Assembly (NCBI GenBank): GCA_963835495.1
Contig: CAWIFQ010000003.1
Location: 434,001 to 498,000 of the forward strand
Source of the DNA: Acaudatibacter sp963835495
GTDB lineage: Bacteria > Pseudomonadota > Alphaproteobacteria > Caulobacterales > Caulobacteraceae
Reading direction: 5' to 3'
DNA: 64,000 nt
The notes below the pieces were generated by a model. The model was not told the origin of the DNA, searched no databases, and saw only the letters and a list, made by a program, of their open reading frames with translations. The position numbers were made by a program, and so were the translations under genes. This document shows positions 41,004 to 49,837 of this stretch, in pieces; positions within the stretch are counted from its first letter, which is position 1; each line of letters starts with the position of its first letter.

Positions 41004-42838
41004 GCCACGCCCACGCCAGTCTCGACGCCGCCGGACCATCGCTCCTGCCAGCCCCGGCGAAGTTCAGCTTCTGGAGCTCGATGGGCGAGCTGGTGCGCCT
41101 GGTGCTGCGCTCGCGGGCGCAGGGTCTGCGCACCCGGCTGGGGCTCGCGCTCGGCCTGGTGCTGATCGGCAAGTGGACCGGCGTCTATGCGCCCGTGCTG
41201 ATCGGCGAAGCGATCGATGCGGCGGGGAAGGGCAGGGGGACGCCCGAGACGCTGTTCGCGGTGTTCGTGGGGCTGGCCGCCGGCTGGGTGCTGCTGCGCT
41301 TCATCGCCAACGCCACGCCGCTGATGCGCGACGCCATCTTCACGCCGGTCTCGCAGCAGGCGCTGGCGCGCTCGGCCGAGGAGACCTTCGGCCACACGCT
41401 GACGCTGTCGCTCAACTTCCACCAGGGCAAGCAGACCGGGGCCCTGGCGCGGATGATCGACCGCGGCGCGCACTCCACCGACACCTTGCTGCAGAGCGTG
41501 GTGTTCAACCTCGGCCCGACGCTGTTCGAGCTGGTCATGGCCGCCTACGTGATGACCAGCCGCTACTACGGCCCGCTCGCGCTGGTGACGATCGCCACCA
41601 TCGTCCTCTACATCGCCATCACCATCAGCATCTCCAACTGGCGGATCGGCCATCGCCGGGCGATGAACGAGGCCGACAGCGAGGCCGCGGGCCTCGCCGT
41701 CGACGCGCTGATGAACTTCGAGACCATCAAGGCCTTCGGCTCGGAGGACCGCATCGTCAGCCGCTTTTCCGAGGCGATGGGCGACTACGCCCGCGCCGCG
41801 GTGAAGTCGAACACCTCGCTGCAGCTGCTGAACGCGGTCCAATCGCTGGTGCTCAGCCTCGGCCTGCTGATCGTCGTGTTCCTCGCCGGCTGGCAGGTGG
41901 TCCACCACGCCATGTCCGCCGGCGCGATCACCGCCTGCATCCTGATCATCCAGACGGTCTACGCCCCGCTCGGCAACCTCGGCGTCAACTACCGCATGAT
42001 CCGGCAGGCCTTCATCGACATGGAGCAGATGCTGGCGCTGCGGGCGATCCTGCCCGACATCACCGACAGCCCGAACGCGCACGATCTGCCGCCGGCCTCT
42101 GGCCAGGGCGCCGATCTGGTGTTCGACCACGTGACCTACCGCCACGATGCGCGCTCGGTCGGCCTCGCCGACGTCAGCTTCCGCACCCCGCCGGGCACGA
42201 CGACGGCGCTGGTCGGCCCCTCCGGCGCCGGCAAGACCACCTCGGTGCGGCTGGCGCTGCGGCTGATCGATCCGCAAGAGGGCGCGGTGCGGCTCGACGG
42301 CGCGGACCTGCGCGACGTGAAGCAGGCCTCGATCCGCCGCGCGGTGGCGCTGGTGCCGCAGGAGGTCGCGCTGTTCAACGACACCCTGCTGGCCAACATC
42401 GCCTTCGGCGACCCGACCGCCAGCGAGGCGGACGTCTGGGGCGCGGTGGAGGCGGCGGAGCTGGGCGAGTTCGTCGAGTGGCTGCCGTTCAAGCTGGAGA
42501 CGCACGTCGGCGAGCGCGGGCTCAAGCTCTCCGGCGGCGAGCGCCAGCGGGTCGGCCTGGCGCGCGCGCTGCTGGCCGGTCCCCGCCTGCTGGTGCTCGA
42601 CGAGGCCACCAGCGCGCTCGACGGCCCCACCGAGGCGGCGATCCAGGCGACGCTGCGCAAGGTGAGGACCGGGCGCACCACCCTGGTCATCGCCCACCGC
42701 CTGTCGACCATCGTCGACGCCGACCAGATCCTGGTGCTGCGCCGCGGCCGCATCGTCGAACGCGGCGACCACGCGGCGCTGCTGGCCAAGGGCGGCGAAT
42801 ACGCGGCGCTGTGGCGGCGGCAGACGCGGGAGACTTGA
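41000..42838 (+). CDS. Atm1/HMT1-type ABC exporter (ABCB7-like)
   Basis: This 612-residue protein has an N-terminal membrane domain with about six helices and a C-terminal ATPase domain. The ATPase has Walker A LVGPSGAGKTTSVRLALRL, Q-loop region VPQEVALFNDT, signature LSGGERQRVGLARALL, Walker B LLVLDEATSALDG and the switch VIAHRLST. Motifs such as SLNFHQGKQTGALARMIDRGAHSTDTLL and LGNLGVNYRMIRQAFIDMEQM match the ABCB7/Atm1 group, which exports glutathione-linked or iron-sulfur-linked compounds. The GTG start overlaps the preceding lipoprotein gene. It functions as a homodimer in the inner membrane. Confidence 0.92.
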   Translation: MSHAHASLDAAGPSLLPAPAKFSFWSSMGELVRLVLRSRAQGLRTRLGLALGLVLIGKWTGVYAPVLIGEAIDAAGKGRGTPETLFAVFVGLAAGWVLLRFIANATPLMRDAIFTPVSQQALARSAEETFGHTLTLSLNFHQGKQTGALARMIDRGAHSTDTLLQSVVFNLGPTLFELVMAAYVMTSRYYGPLALVTIATIVLYIAITISISNWRIGHRRAMNEADSEAAGLAVDALMNFETIKAFGSEDRIVSRFSEAMGDYARAAVKSNTSLQLLNAVQSLVLSLGLLIVVFLAGWQVVHHAMSAGAITACILIIQTVYAPLGNLGVNYRMIRQAFIDMEQMLALRAILPDITDSPNAHDLPPASGQGADLVFDHVTYRHDARSVGLADVSFRTPPGTTTALVGPSGAGKTTSVRLALRLIDPQEGAVRLDGADLRDVKQASIRRAVALVPQEVALFNDTLLANIAFGDPTASEADVWGAVEAAELGEFVEWLPFKLETHVGERGLKLSGGERQRVGLARALLAGPRLLVLDEATSALDGPTEAAIQATLRKVRTGRTTLVIAHRLSTIVDADQILVLRRGRIVERGDHAALLAKGGEYAALWRRQTRET

Positions 42839-42914
42839 AGACAAACTGTCTCGGCTTGCGGCGGCGAGTTGGGCTAAGACGGCGGCCGGACAAGACGCGA
42901 GGAGCAGCGGCGCG

Positions 42915-43355
42915 ATGCGATATCTACACACCATGGTGCGGGTCGCCGACCTGGATAAGGCGCTGGGCTTCTACTGCGGCGCGCTGGGGCTGACCGAGGC
43001 GCGGCGGTTCGACAATCCCGCCGGCCGCTTCACCCTGGTGTTCCTCTGCGCGCCCGGCGACGAGGAACAGGCCAAGGCCGGCAGCGCGCCGATGGTGGAA
43101 CTGACCTACAACTACGATCCCGAGAACTATCAGGGCGGGCGCAACTTCGGTCACCTCGCCTATGAAGTCGACGACATCTACGCCACCTGCCAGCGGCTGG
43201 CGGACGCCGGCGTCACCATCAACCGCCCGCCGCGCGACGGGCACATGGCCTTCGTCCGCTCGCCGGACGGAATTTCGGTGGAGCTGCTGCAGAAGGGCGG
43301 CTCGCTGCCGAAGGCCGAGCCCTGGAGCTCGATGCCCAACGTCGGGGCCTGGTAG
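42915..43355 (+). CDS. gloA: Lactoylglutathione lyase (glyoxalase I)
   Basis: This 146-residue protein matches glyoxalase I of the GloA type: RYLHTMVRVADLDKALGFYCGALGLTEARRFDNPAGRFTLVFLCAPGD, VELTYNYDPENYQGGRNFGHLAYEVDDIYATCQRLADAGVTINRPPRDGHMAFVRSPDGISVELLQKG. The metal ligands are visible as H in LHTMVRV, E in VELTYNYD, H in FGHLAYEV and E in SVELLQ. It isomerises the methylglyoxal-glutathione hemithioacetal. It follows the ABC exporter by 76 bp on the same strand. Confidence 0.92.
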   Translation: MRYLHTMVRVADLDKALGFYCGALGLTEARRFDNPAGRFTLVFLCAPGDEEQAKAGSAPMVELTYNYDPENYQGGRNFGHLAYEVDDIYATCQRLADAGVTINRPPRDGHMAFVRSPDGISVELLQKGGSLPKAEPWSSMPNVGAW

Positions 43356-43394
43356 GGGTCAGGGCAGGGTCGCTCAAAGCTAAATCGAGTAACT

Positions 43395-43513
43395 CGTCAC
43401 CCCGGACGGCCTGCAGGGCCGATCCGGGGCCAGACCGTCCGGTTCCTAGATGCTATCCAGCGCGGTGGCGGCGTCTCCGGCCCCGGCTCTCGCTTCGCTC
43501 GGCCGGGGTGACG
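43395..43513. repeat. Intergenic inverted-repeat element
   Basis: This 119-bp element starts CGTCACCCCGG and ends CCGGGGTGACG, which are perfect reverse complements. Inner segments such as CGGCCTGCAGGGCCG also pair. Elements with GTCACCCCGG ends are frequent between genes in alphaproteobacteria and can fold into a long hairpin when transcribed. It lies between gloA and the purine nucleoside permease gene, and is probably a bidirectional transcription end or a mobile REP-like copy. Confidence 0.65.
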
Positions 43514-43541
43514 GCAGGTGGGCCACCATTTTCAACCTGCG

Positions 43542-44588
43542 CTACGGGATGACGTCCCGGGTCCTGGCCCAGTTGTCCGCCAGGTAGGCGGCGACCGGCG
43601 AGGCGACCTGGTAGAGGTCGGTCAGCGCCTCCGGTGTCGCCGGAAAGCCCTCGTGGGTCTCCTTGGCCAGGAAGTCGGCGCCGCTCATGCCGGGCGGCCC
43701 GATGGTGTAGTCGCTGCCCGCGCGCAGGATCAGCACGCGGTCCAGGCTGGCGCGTCCGGCGTGGGCGACGAAACTCAGGCCCTGCATGACGCCGGTGTCC
43801 TCCTCGGCCGACATGGCGAAGACGCCTTTGCCGCCGGTCCAGTAGCTGGTCCAGGCCCGCGCCCAGTCGTTGAGCTTCTCGCCGTACCAGGTCCGCGCCG
43901 ACATCAGCCCCTCGCCTTCCAGCACGAACGGCGGGGCCGCGCCCGGTCCGGAATAGGGCGCCCGCAGCTTGGCCAGCAGGGCGTCGTCCGGCAGCTTGAT
44001 GTCGCGGGTCTTGGCGTAGGCCCAGTCGACCAGCGCCGGGTTGAGGGCGTAGGCGACGCCGGCGTTCTCGCCCAGCGTCGGCGGCGGCGGGGCAGCGAAG
44101 GGCGCTGTGCGGTCGTAGGGGACGATGCCGGTCGGCCAGTCGGGCGGCGCGTCGCGCGGGTCGAGCTCCTGCGCCAGGTCGCCGTCCACCACCCACCGCG
44201 CCCAGGCGGCCGAGCCGGCCGAGCCGACCCTGGGATCGACGCCCGCGGTGCCGGCGACGATCCAGTAGGCGTGGCTGAGGTCGAAGCGGGGGTCGGCGCC
44301 GAGCGCGGTGATCGAGGCGGCCGCGCGGGCGGTCGCCATGCCGGTCAGGATCGCCAGCACGTGGCGCTGTGGATCGTACAGCAGCGGATGGACGCCGAGC
44401 GGGAACGGCAGTTCGGTCTTCAGCGGCCATTGGCTGCGCCAGGCGTGCAGCTCGCCGAACTTATCCTGGCCGCCCGGCTCGGCCTCCCAGGTGGTGACGA
44501 TCACCACGCGGATCTCGATCGGCTTGGCCGCGGTAAAACTCGGCGCGGCGAGGATCAGCAGTGCGAGCAGGAATGTGCGCAGCGGCAT
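43542..44588 (-). CDS. Purine nucleoside permease family protein
   Basis: This 348-residue protein has a signal peptide (TFLLALLILAAPSFTAAKP) and the NUP pattern: IEIRVVIVTTWEAEPGGQDKFGELHAW, VHPLLYDPQRHVLAILTGMATARAAASITALGADPRFDLSHAYWIVAGTAGVDPRVGSAGSAAWARWVVDGDLAQELD, then FVLEGEGLMSARTWYGEKLNDWARAWTSYWTGGKGVFAMSAEEDTGVMQGL. The fold is that of nucleoside phosphorylases, so a periplasmic binding or phosphorylase-like role is likely. It lies 4 bp after the NCS2 transporter gene on the same strand. The two are probably co-transcribed for purine uptake. Confidence 0.87.
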   Translation of the reverse strand: MPLRTFLLALLILAAPSFTAAKPIEIRVVIVTTWEAEPGGQDKFGELHAWRSQWPLKTELPFPLGVHPLLYDPQRHVLAILTGMATARAAASITALGADPRFDLSHAYWIVAGTAGVDPRVGSAGSAAWARWVVDGDLAQELDPRDAPPDWPTGIVPYDRTAPFAAPPPPTLGENAGVAYALNPALVDWAYAKTRDIKLPDDALLAKLRAPYSGPGAAPPFVLEGEGLMSARTWYGEKLNDWARAWTSYWTGGKGVFAMSAEEDTGVMQGLSFVAHAGRASLDRVLILRAGSDYTIGPPGMSGADFLAKETHEGFPATPEALTDLYQVASPVAAYLADNWARTRDVIP

Positions 44589-44592
44589 CGGC

Positions 44593-45909
44593 TCAGCCTT
44601 TGGCGATGTAGATGAAGCGGAGGACGAACAGGGCCGCCAGCACATAGACCAGCCAGTCCTTGCCCCGCGTCCGGCCGGTGAACAGGGTCAACAGGGCGTA
44701 GCTGACGATGCCGAAGGCGAGGCCGTTGGCGATCGAATAGGTCAGCGGGATCGAGATCATGGTCAGGAACGCCGGGATCGCTGTCACCGGATCGGCCCAG
44801 TCGACCTCCGCCGCCGCGCCGACCATCAGCGAGCCGACCAGGATCAGCGCCGGCGCGGTCGCCGCGCTCGGGATCAGCGCCACCAGCGGGGCGACGAAGA
44901 TCGTCGCCAGGAACAGCAGGCCGGCGACGACGCTGGTCAGGCCGGTGCGGCCGCCGGCGGCGACGCCCGAGGCGCTCTCGATGTAGCTGGTGACCGTGCT
45001 GACCCCCATCAGCGCGCCGAACATGGCAGCGATGGAGTTGGCGAACAGGATGCGGTTGAGGCGCGGGATCGTGCCGTCCTCGGCCACCAGTCCGGCGCGC
45101 TTGGTCACCGCCACCAGGGTGCCGACGTTGTCGAACAGGTCGACGAACAGGAAGACGAAGATGATCTCGAGGACGGTGGCGGCGAGTTTGCCGCGCAGGC
45201 CGAGCGCGGCGGGGATATCGAGCTTGAACGCCGTCGCCGAGATCTCGCCGAGGCCGAGGGCGGGGCCGGGCGCATGGGTCAGCCCGGCGAGCCAGCCGGC
45301 GCCGGCGGCGACCAGGATGCCGACCAGCATCGCCGCGCGGACCTTGCGCGCCATCAGCACGCCGATCACCAGCAGCCCCAGCATCGCCACCAGCGCGCCG
45401 GGCGCGGTCAGATCGCCCAGGCCGACGGTGGTGGCTGGGTTGGCGACGATCACGCCGGCGTCCTTCAGGCCGATGAAGGCGATGAACAGGCCAATGCCGC
45501 CGGCGACGGCCGAGAACAGCGAACGCGGGATGGCGTTGACGATCAGCTGCCGCGCGCCGATCGCGGTCAGCAGCAGGAAGGCGGCGCCGGAGATGAAGAC
45601 GCAGCCGAGCGCCGTCGGCCAGGCCACGCCCATCCCCTTGACCACGGTGTAGGTGAAGTAAGCGTTCAGCCCCATGCCCGGCGCCATCGCCAGCGGCATG
45701 TTGGCGAGCAGGCCCATCAGGAGGCAGCCCGCGCCGGCGGCCAGGCAGGTGCCGATGGCCACCGCGCCCACTGGCATGCCGGCATCGCCCATGATCAGCG
45801 GGTTGACCACGACGATGTAGATCATGGTCAGGAAGGTGGTGAAGCCGGCCAGCACCTCGATCCGGATCGACGTGCCGTGCGCCTCGAGGGCGAAGAACCT
45901 AGCCAGCAT
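44593..45909 (-). CDS. NCS2 family purine permease (AzgA-like)
   Basis: This 438-residue transporter has about 12-14 membrane helices and NCS2 AzgA motifs: RIEVLAGFTTFLTMIYIVVVNPLIMGDAGMP, PLAMAPGMGLNAYFTYTVVKGMGVAWPTALGCVFISG, and FVFLFVDLFDNVGTLVAVTKRAGLV, with GVSTVTSYIESASGVAAGGRTGLTSVVAGLLFL. AzgA-type carriers import adenine, guanine or hypoxanthine with protons. The start at 45909 is the first ATG in the conserved region and lies 58 bp from the divergent adenine deaminase start, so the two share one control region. Confidence 0.92.
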   Translation of the reverse strand: MLARFFALEAHGTSIRIEVLAGFTTFLTMIYIVVVNPLIMGDAGMPVGAVAIGTCLAAGAGCLLMGLLANMPLAMAPGMGLNAYFTYTVVKGMGVAWPTALGCVFISGAAFLLLTAIGARQLIVNAIPRSLFSAVAGGIGLFIAFIGLKDAGVIVANPATTVGLGDLTAPGALVAMLGLLVIGVLMARKVRAAMLVGILVAAGAGWLAGLTHAPGPALGLGEISATAFKLDIPAALGLRGKLAATVLEIIFVFLFVDLFDNVGTLVAVTKRAGLVAEDGTIPRLNRILFANSIAAMFGALMGVSTVTSYIESASGVAAGGRTGLTSVVAGLLFLATIFVAPLVALIPSAATAPALILVGSLMVGAAAEVDWADPVTAIPAFLTMISIPLTYSIANGLAFGIVSYALLTLFTGRTRGKDWLVYVLAALFVLRFIYIAKG

Positions 45910-45967
45910 GCGCGCCCCCGGTCCGCGGCGCTTGCCAGGGCGCCGCCGCTTGGGACACATCCCTACG

Positions 45968-46978
45968 ATGGACGAGGCCTTCATCGCCAGCCTGCCGAAG
46001 GCAGAGCTGCACATGCACATCGAGGGCAGTCTCGAGCCGGAGATGATGTTCGCTCTGGCGCGGCGGAACCGGATCTCGATCCCGTTCGCCAGCGTCGAAG
46101 CGGTGCGCGCGGCCTACAGTTTCGAGCGGCTGCAGGATTTCCTCGACCTCTACTATCAGGGCGCCGCGGTGCTGCGGACCGAGGATGACTTCCGCGATCT
46201 CGCCGCCGCCTATTTCGACCGCGCCGCGGCCGACGCGGTGGTCCACGCCGAGATATTCTTCGACCCGCAGACCCATACAGCGCGCGGCCTGCCGTTCGCC
46301 GTCGCGATCGAGCGGCTGCTGGCGGGGATGGCCGAAGGCGAGGCCAGGCAGGGCGTCACCTCGAAGCTGATCCTCTGCTTCCTGCGTCACCTCTCCGAGG
46401 AGGACGCCTTCGCGACGCTGAAGGCTGCCGAGCCGTGGCTGGACCGGATCGCGGCGGTAGGGCTGGATTCGTCCGAACTTGGCCATCCGCCGTCGAAGTT
46501 CGCCCGGGTGTTCGAGCGGGCCGGGGCGATGGGGCTGAAGCGCGTCGCCCACGCCGGCGAGGAGGGGCCGCCGGAATACGTTATCGAGGCGCTGGACCTG
46601 CTGCACGTCGACCGGCTGGACCACGGCAACCGCGCGCTGGAGGACTCGGCGTTGACCTCGCGGCTGGTCCGCGAGCGCATGACCCTGACCGTCTGCCCGC
46701 TCTCCAACCTGCGGCTCTGCGTCGTGCCGAGGATCGAGGACCACCCGATTGCGCGCATGCTGCAGCTGGGCCTGCGCGCCACCATCAACTCCGACGACCC
46801 GGCCTATTTCGGCGGCTATGTCGGCGACAATTTCCGCGCGGTCGCGCCACTGCTGACCCGCGACGAGTTGGTCACGCTCGCCCGCAACAGCTTCCTGGGC
46901 TCGTTCCTGCCGGAACACGAGATCGCGGCGCACCTGGCGCGGCTGGAAGCTTACGTCGCGTCGCAGGCGCTGGATTGA
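45968..46978 (+). CDS. Adenine/adenosine deaminase family protein
   Basis: This 336-residue enzyme has the metal-dependent deaminase motifs: LPKAELHMHIEGSLEPEMMFALARRN (two His ligands), FLRHLSEEDAF, AHAGEEGPPEYVIEALDLLHVDRLDHGNRALED (catalytic Glu and His) and TINSDDPAYFGGYVGDNF (Asp). The exact spacing and the DHGNRA segment resemble adenine deaminases of the Aah1/adenosine deaminase-like group, so adenine is a likely substrate. It converts adenine to hypoxanthine in the cytoplasm. It is divergent from the purine permease genes, giving a small purine-salvage cluster. Confidence 0.9.
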   Translation: MDEAFIASLPKAELHMHIEGSLEPEMMFALARRNRISIPFASVEAVRAAYSFERLQDFLDLYYQGAAVLRTEDDFRDLAAAYFDRAAADAVVHAEIFFDPQTHTARGLPFAVAIERLLAGMAEGEARQGVTSKLILCFLRHLSEEDAFATLKAAEPWLDRIAAVGLDSSELGHPPSKFARVFERAGAMGLKRVAHAGEEGPPEYVIEALDLLHVDRLDHGNRALEDSALTSRLVRERMTLTVCPLSNLRLCVVPRIEDHPIARMLQLGLRATINSDDPAYFGGYVGDNFRAVAPLLTRDELVTLARNSFLGSFLPEHEIAAHLARLEAYVASQALD

Positions 46979-47052
46979 GACGCGCCGGTATCCGCGGTGG
47001 ATTTCGGGCGGGAAAAGGCCAAGAGTGTCGCCAAAACCTGGGACAAACGCAG

Positions 47053-48780
47053 ATGGACGCGGCCTACGATCTGGTCATTCGAAACGGCCTGGTGATCGAC
47101 GGAACGGGCGCCGAGCGCTTCGAGGCCGATGTCGCCGTCAAGGATGGCCGCATCGCCGCCATTGGCGCGTTCGGCGGCGCCGGGGCCGAGGAGATCGACG
47201 CCCGCGGCAAGCTGGTGACGCCGGGCTACGTCGACATCCACACTCACTACGATGGCCAGGCGGTCTGGTCCGAGCGGCTGTCGCCGTCATCGTCGCACGG
47301 CGTCAGCACCGTGGTCGGCGGCAATTGCGGCGTCGGCTTCGCGCCCTGCCGGCCCGAGCACCGCGAACTGCTGGTCAGCGTGATGGAGGGCGTCGAGGAC
47401 ATCCCCGAAGTGGTGATGACCGAGGGGCTGAGCTGGGACTGGCAGAGCTATCCCGAATACCTGGACGCGATCGAGAAGCGCCCGCACGACATCGATTTCG
47501 CCTCGCAGATTCCGCACTCGGCGGTCCGCGTGTTCGTCATGGGCCAGCGCGGCGCCGACCGCGAGCCGGCGACCGAGGATGACCTGCTGCGGATGCAGGC
47601 GATCGTGCGCGAGGCGATCGACGTCGGCGCGCTGGGCTTCGCCACCTCGCGGCTGGTGATCCACAAGACCGGGCAGGGCGATGCGATCCCGACCTTCCAG
47701 GCGGCCGAGCACGAGCTGGAGGCGATGGCGCTGGCGCTGAAGGACACCGGCCGCGGCGTGCTGCAGGCGGTGTTCGGCGAAAGCGGCCGCACGTTCGAGG
47801 ACGAGATCGACCTGCTCTCGCGGCTGACGCGGATCAGCGGGCGCCCGGCCAGCTTCTCGATGGCCCAGTCCAACGACAACCCGGAAGCCTGGCGCCACGT
47901 GATGCAGCACCTGGCCGAAGCCAACGCCAAGGGGCCGCGGATCCGCGCCCAGGTCTATCCGCGGCCGATCGGCGTGGTGCTGGGCTTCGACCTGTCGATC
48001 AACCCGTTCAGCCTCTGCCCCAGCTACCAGCCGCTGGCGAAGCTGCCGTTCGCCGAGCGGATCGCCGCGCTGCGCGATCCGACCATGCGCGCCCGGCTGC
48101 TGATGGAAGACCCGCAGGCGGCGCTCATCCCGCTCGCCCGGCTGGGGCGGCGATACGACTTCATGTGGCCGCTGGGCGATCCGCCCGACTACGAACCCAA
48201 GCCCGAGGACTCGATCGCCGCCGTGGCCGCGCGCCAGGGTGTCGATCCGGCGGAACTGGCCTACGACCTGCTGCTGGAGAACGACGGCAAGGGCCTCTTG
48301 CTGGTGGCGCTGGCCAACTATGGCTCCGGCTCGCTCGATCCGATCTTTTCGCTGATCACCGACCCCAACAGCGTGATCGGCCTCGGCGACGGCGGCGCCC
48401 ACTACGGCATGATCTGCGATTCCAGCTACCCCACCTTCGTGATGCAGCACTGGACCCGCGAGCGGGCCGGCCAGCGCCTGTCGATCGAACAGGCGGTGAA
48501 GTCGCTGACATCCGATCCGGCGGCCACGGTCGGCCTGCTGGACCGCGGCGTGCTCTCGGTGGGGCGCAAGGCGGACCTGAACGTGATCGACTACGACCAG
48601 CTGCGGCTGGCGACGCCGCATGTGCTCTACGACCTGCCGGCCGGCGGGCGGCGCATCACCCAGGGCGCCCGCGGCTACGAGGCGCTGGTCGTCTCCGGCC
48701 AAGTCGTCAGCCGCCACGGCGAGCCAACCGGCGCGCTGCCGGGGCGTCTGGTCAGAGGGCAGCAGGCCGCGCCGAATTAG
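47053..48780 (+). CDS. Amidohydrolase (N-acyl-D-amino-acid deacylase type)
   Basis: This 575-residue protein belongs to the D-aminoacylase-like amidohydrolases. It has the strand motif YDLVIRNGLVIDGTGAERFEADVAVKDGRIAAIG, the metal site VDIHTHYDGQAVWSERLSPSSSHGVSTVVGGNCGVGFAPC and the distinctive GLGDGGAHYGMICDSSYPTFVMQHWTR near residues 438-464. The final part YEALVVSGQVVSRHGEPTGALPGRLVRG is typical. The substrate may be an N-acyl-D-amino acid or a related cyclic amide. It lies 75 bp after the deaminase gene on the same strand. Confidence 0.88.
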   Translation: MDAAYDLVIRNGLVIDGTGAERFEADVAVKDGRIAAIGAFGGAGAEEIDARGKLVTPGYVDIHTHYDGQAVWSERLSPSSSHGVSTVVGGNCGVGFAPCRPEHRELLVSVMEGVEDIPEVVMTEGLSWDWQSYPEYLDAIEKRPHDIDFASQIPHSAVRVFVMGQRGADREPATEDDLLRMQAIVREAIDVGALGFATSRLVIHKTGQGDAIPTFQAAEHELEAMALALKDTGRGVLQAVFGESGRTFEDEIDLLSRLTRISGRPASFSMAQSNDNPEAWRHVMQHLAEANAKGPRIRAQVYPRPIGVVLGFDLSINPFSLCPSYQPLAKLPFAERIAALRDPTMRARLLMEDPQAALIPLARLGRRYDFMWPLGDPPDYEPKPEDSIAAVAARQGVDPAELAYDLLLENDGKGLLLVALANYGSGSLDPIFSLITDPNSVIGLGDGGAHYGMICDSSYPTFVMQHWTRERAGQRLSIEQAVKSLTSDPAATVGLLDRGVLSVGRKADLNVIDYDQLRLATPHVLYDLPAGGRRITQGARGYEALVVSGQVVSRHGEPTGALPGRLVRGQQAAPN

Positions 48781-48806
48781 GAATTGGATGGATCGCCTCT
48801 CACTAC

Positions 48807-48905
48807 GTCATGGCCGGGCTTGTCCCGGCCAACCATGAACACCGCCACCGACGGTGTTCATGGGTTGCCGGCACTCCGCGCTTTGCGCTCCGGCAGGCAA
48901 TGACG
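48807..48905 (+). repeat. Intergenic palindromic repeat, copy 2
   Basis: The sequence starts GTCATGGCCGGGCTTGTCC and ends CTCCGGCAGGCAATGACG, with the inverted core TGAACACCG...CGGTGTTCA. It matches the reverse complement of the element at 25066-25171 in the same order of blocks (about 100 bp each). It lies between the amidohydrolase gene and the enoyl-CoA hydratase gene. The two copies are about 24 kb apart. Confidence 0.7.
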
Positions 48906-48942
48906 TGAGAAGGGGGACAAAAGCACTAGGGAGAACAACGAC

Positions 48943-49770
48943 ATGGCGTCCCAGGATATCGATACCGGCACCACCGACCTGCTGGCGGCGCTCGACGACG
49001 GCGTGCTCACGCTGACGCTCAACCGGCCCGAGGCGCGCAACGCCATGTCGGGCGCGATGACGGCGGCGCTCGCAGCCCAGCTCGCCGCCGCCGAGCTGAG
49101 CCGCGACGTCAAATGCATCGTGCTGACCGGGGCCGGGAAGGGCTTCTGCGCCGGCGGCGACGTCAAGGGCATGGCGGCCAGCGGCGACGGCACGGTCGGC
49201 GACAACACCATCGACGGCGCCATCCACCGCCAGCGCGTCAACCAGCGGGCCACCGCCGGCAAGCTGTTCAAGATGCCCAAGCCGACCATCGCCGCCCTGC
49301 CGGGCGCGGCGGCGGGCGCGGGCCTTTCGCTGGCGTTGGCCTGCGATCTGCGCATCATGGCCAGCAACGCGATCCTGACCACCGCCTTCGCCCGGGTCGG
49401 CTTTTCCGGCGACTACGGCGGCACCTATTTCCTGACCCAGCTGGTCGGCTCGGCCAAGGCGCGCGAGCTCTACTACCTGTCCGACCGGGTCGGCGCCGAC
49501 GAGGCGCTGCGGCTCGGTCTCGCCAACTGGGTCTGCGAGCCGGAGGACCTCGCCGCCAAGACCCGCGAGATCGCCCTGCGCCTGGCCCACGGCCCGACGG
49601 TCGCCTACCGCTACATGAAGGAAAACCTCAACCGCGCGATGGGCGGCGACGTCGACGACTGCCTCGACCTCGAGGCCACCCACCACGTCCATTGCGGCCA
49701 GACCCAGGACCACCGCGAGGCGACCAAGGCGTTCGTCGAGAAGCGCGAGCCGGTGTTCGTCGGCCGGTGA
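48943..49770 (+). CDS. Enoyl-CoA hydratase/isomerase family protein
   Basis: This 275-residue crotonase-fold protein has the motifs TLTLNRPEARNAMSGAMTAALAAQL, CIVLTGAGKGFCAGGDVKGMA (oxyanion hole) and KPTIAALPGAAAGAGLSLALACDLRIMA, followed by FARVGFSGDYGGTYFLTQLVG. It is a paralogue of the gene at 22861; the two agree closely at these sites. It probably hydrates or isomerises enoyl-CoA esters in fatty acid or amino acid breakdown. A short intergenic region with the palindromic repeat separates it from the amidohydrolase gene. Confidence 0.9.
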   Translation: MASQDIDTGTTDLLAALDDGVLTLTLNRPEARNAMSGAMTAALAAQLAAAELSRDVKCIVLTGAGKGFCAGGDVKGMAASGDGTVGDNTIDGAIHRQRVNQRATAGKLFKMPKPTIAALPGAAAGAGLSLALACDLRIMASNAILTTAFARVGFSGDYGGTYFLTQLVGSAKARELYYLSDRVGADEALRLGLANWVCEPEDLAAKTREIALRLAHGPTVAYRYMKENLNRAMGGDVDDCLDLEATHHVHCGQTQDHREATKAFVEKREPVFVGR

Positions 49771-49837
49771 CAGGCTGAGGCCCCCGCTCGCCTCAAGCGC
49801 GTCGAGCGGCTAGTAATCGTGCAAACGGGAGGCGACC

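Noticed and set aside
40898..42934. A 678-codon open frame opposite the ABC exporter
   Set aside because: It is fully antisense to a complete, recognised transporter gene and shows no domain motif.
44308..46188. A 626-codon open frame opposite the purine permease genes
   Set aside because: It is rich in Gln/Asp/Gly as expected from antisense of hydrophobic helices, with no motif; the real genes are on the minus strand.
46435..47052. Extension of the amidohydrolase frame upstream into the deaminase gene
   Set aside because: The upstream part overlaps the deaminase gene in another frame and shows no amidohydrolase homology; the ATG at 47053 begins the conserved part.
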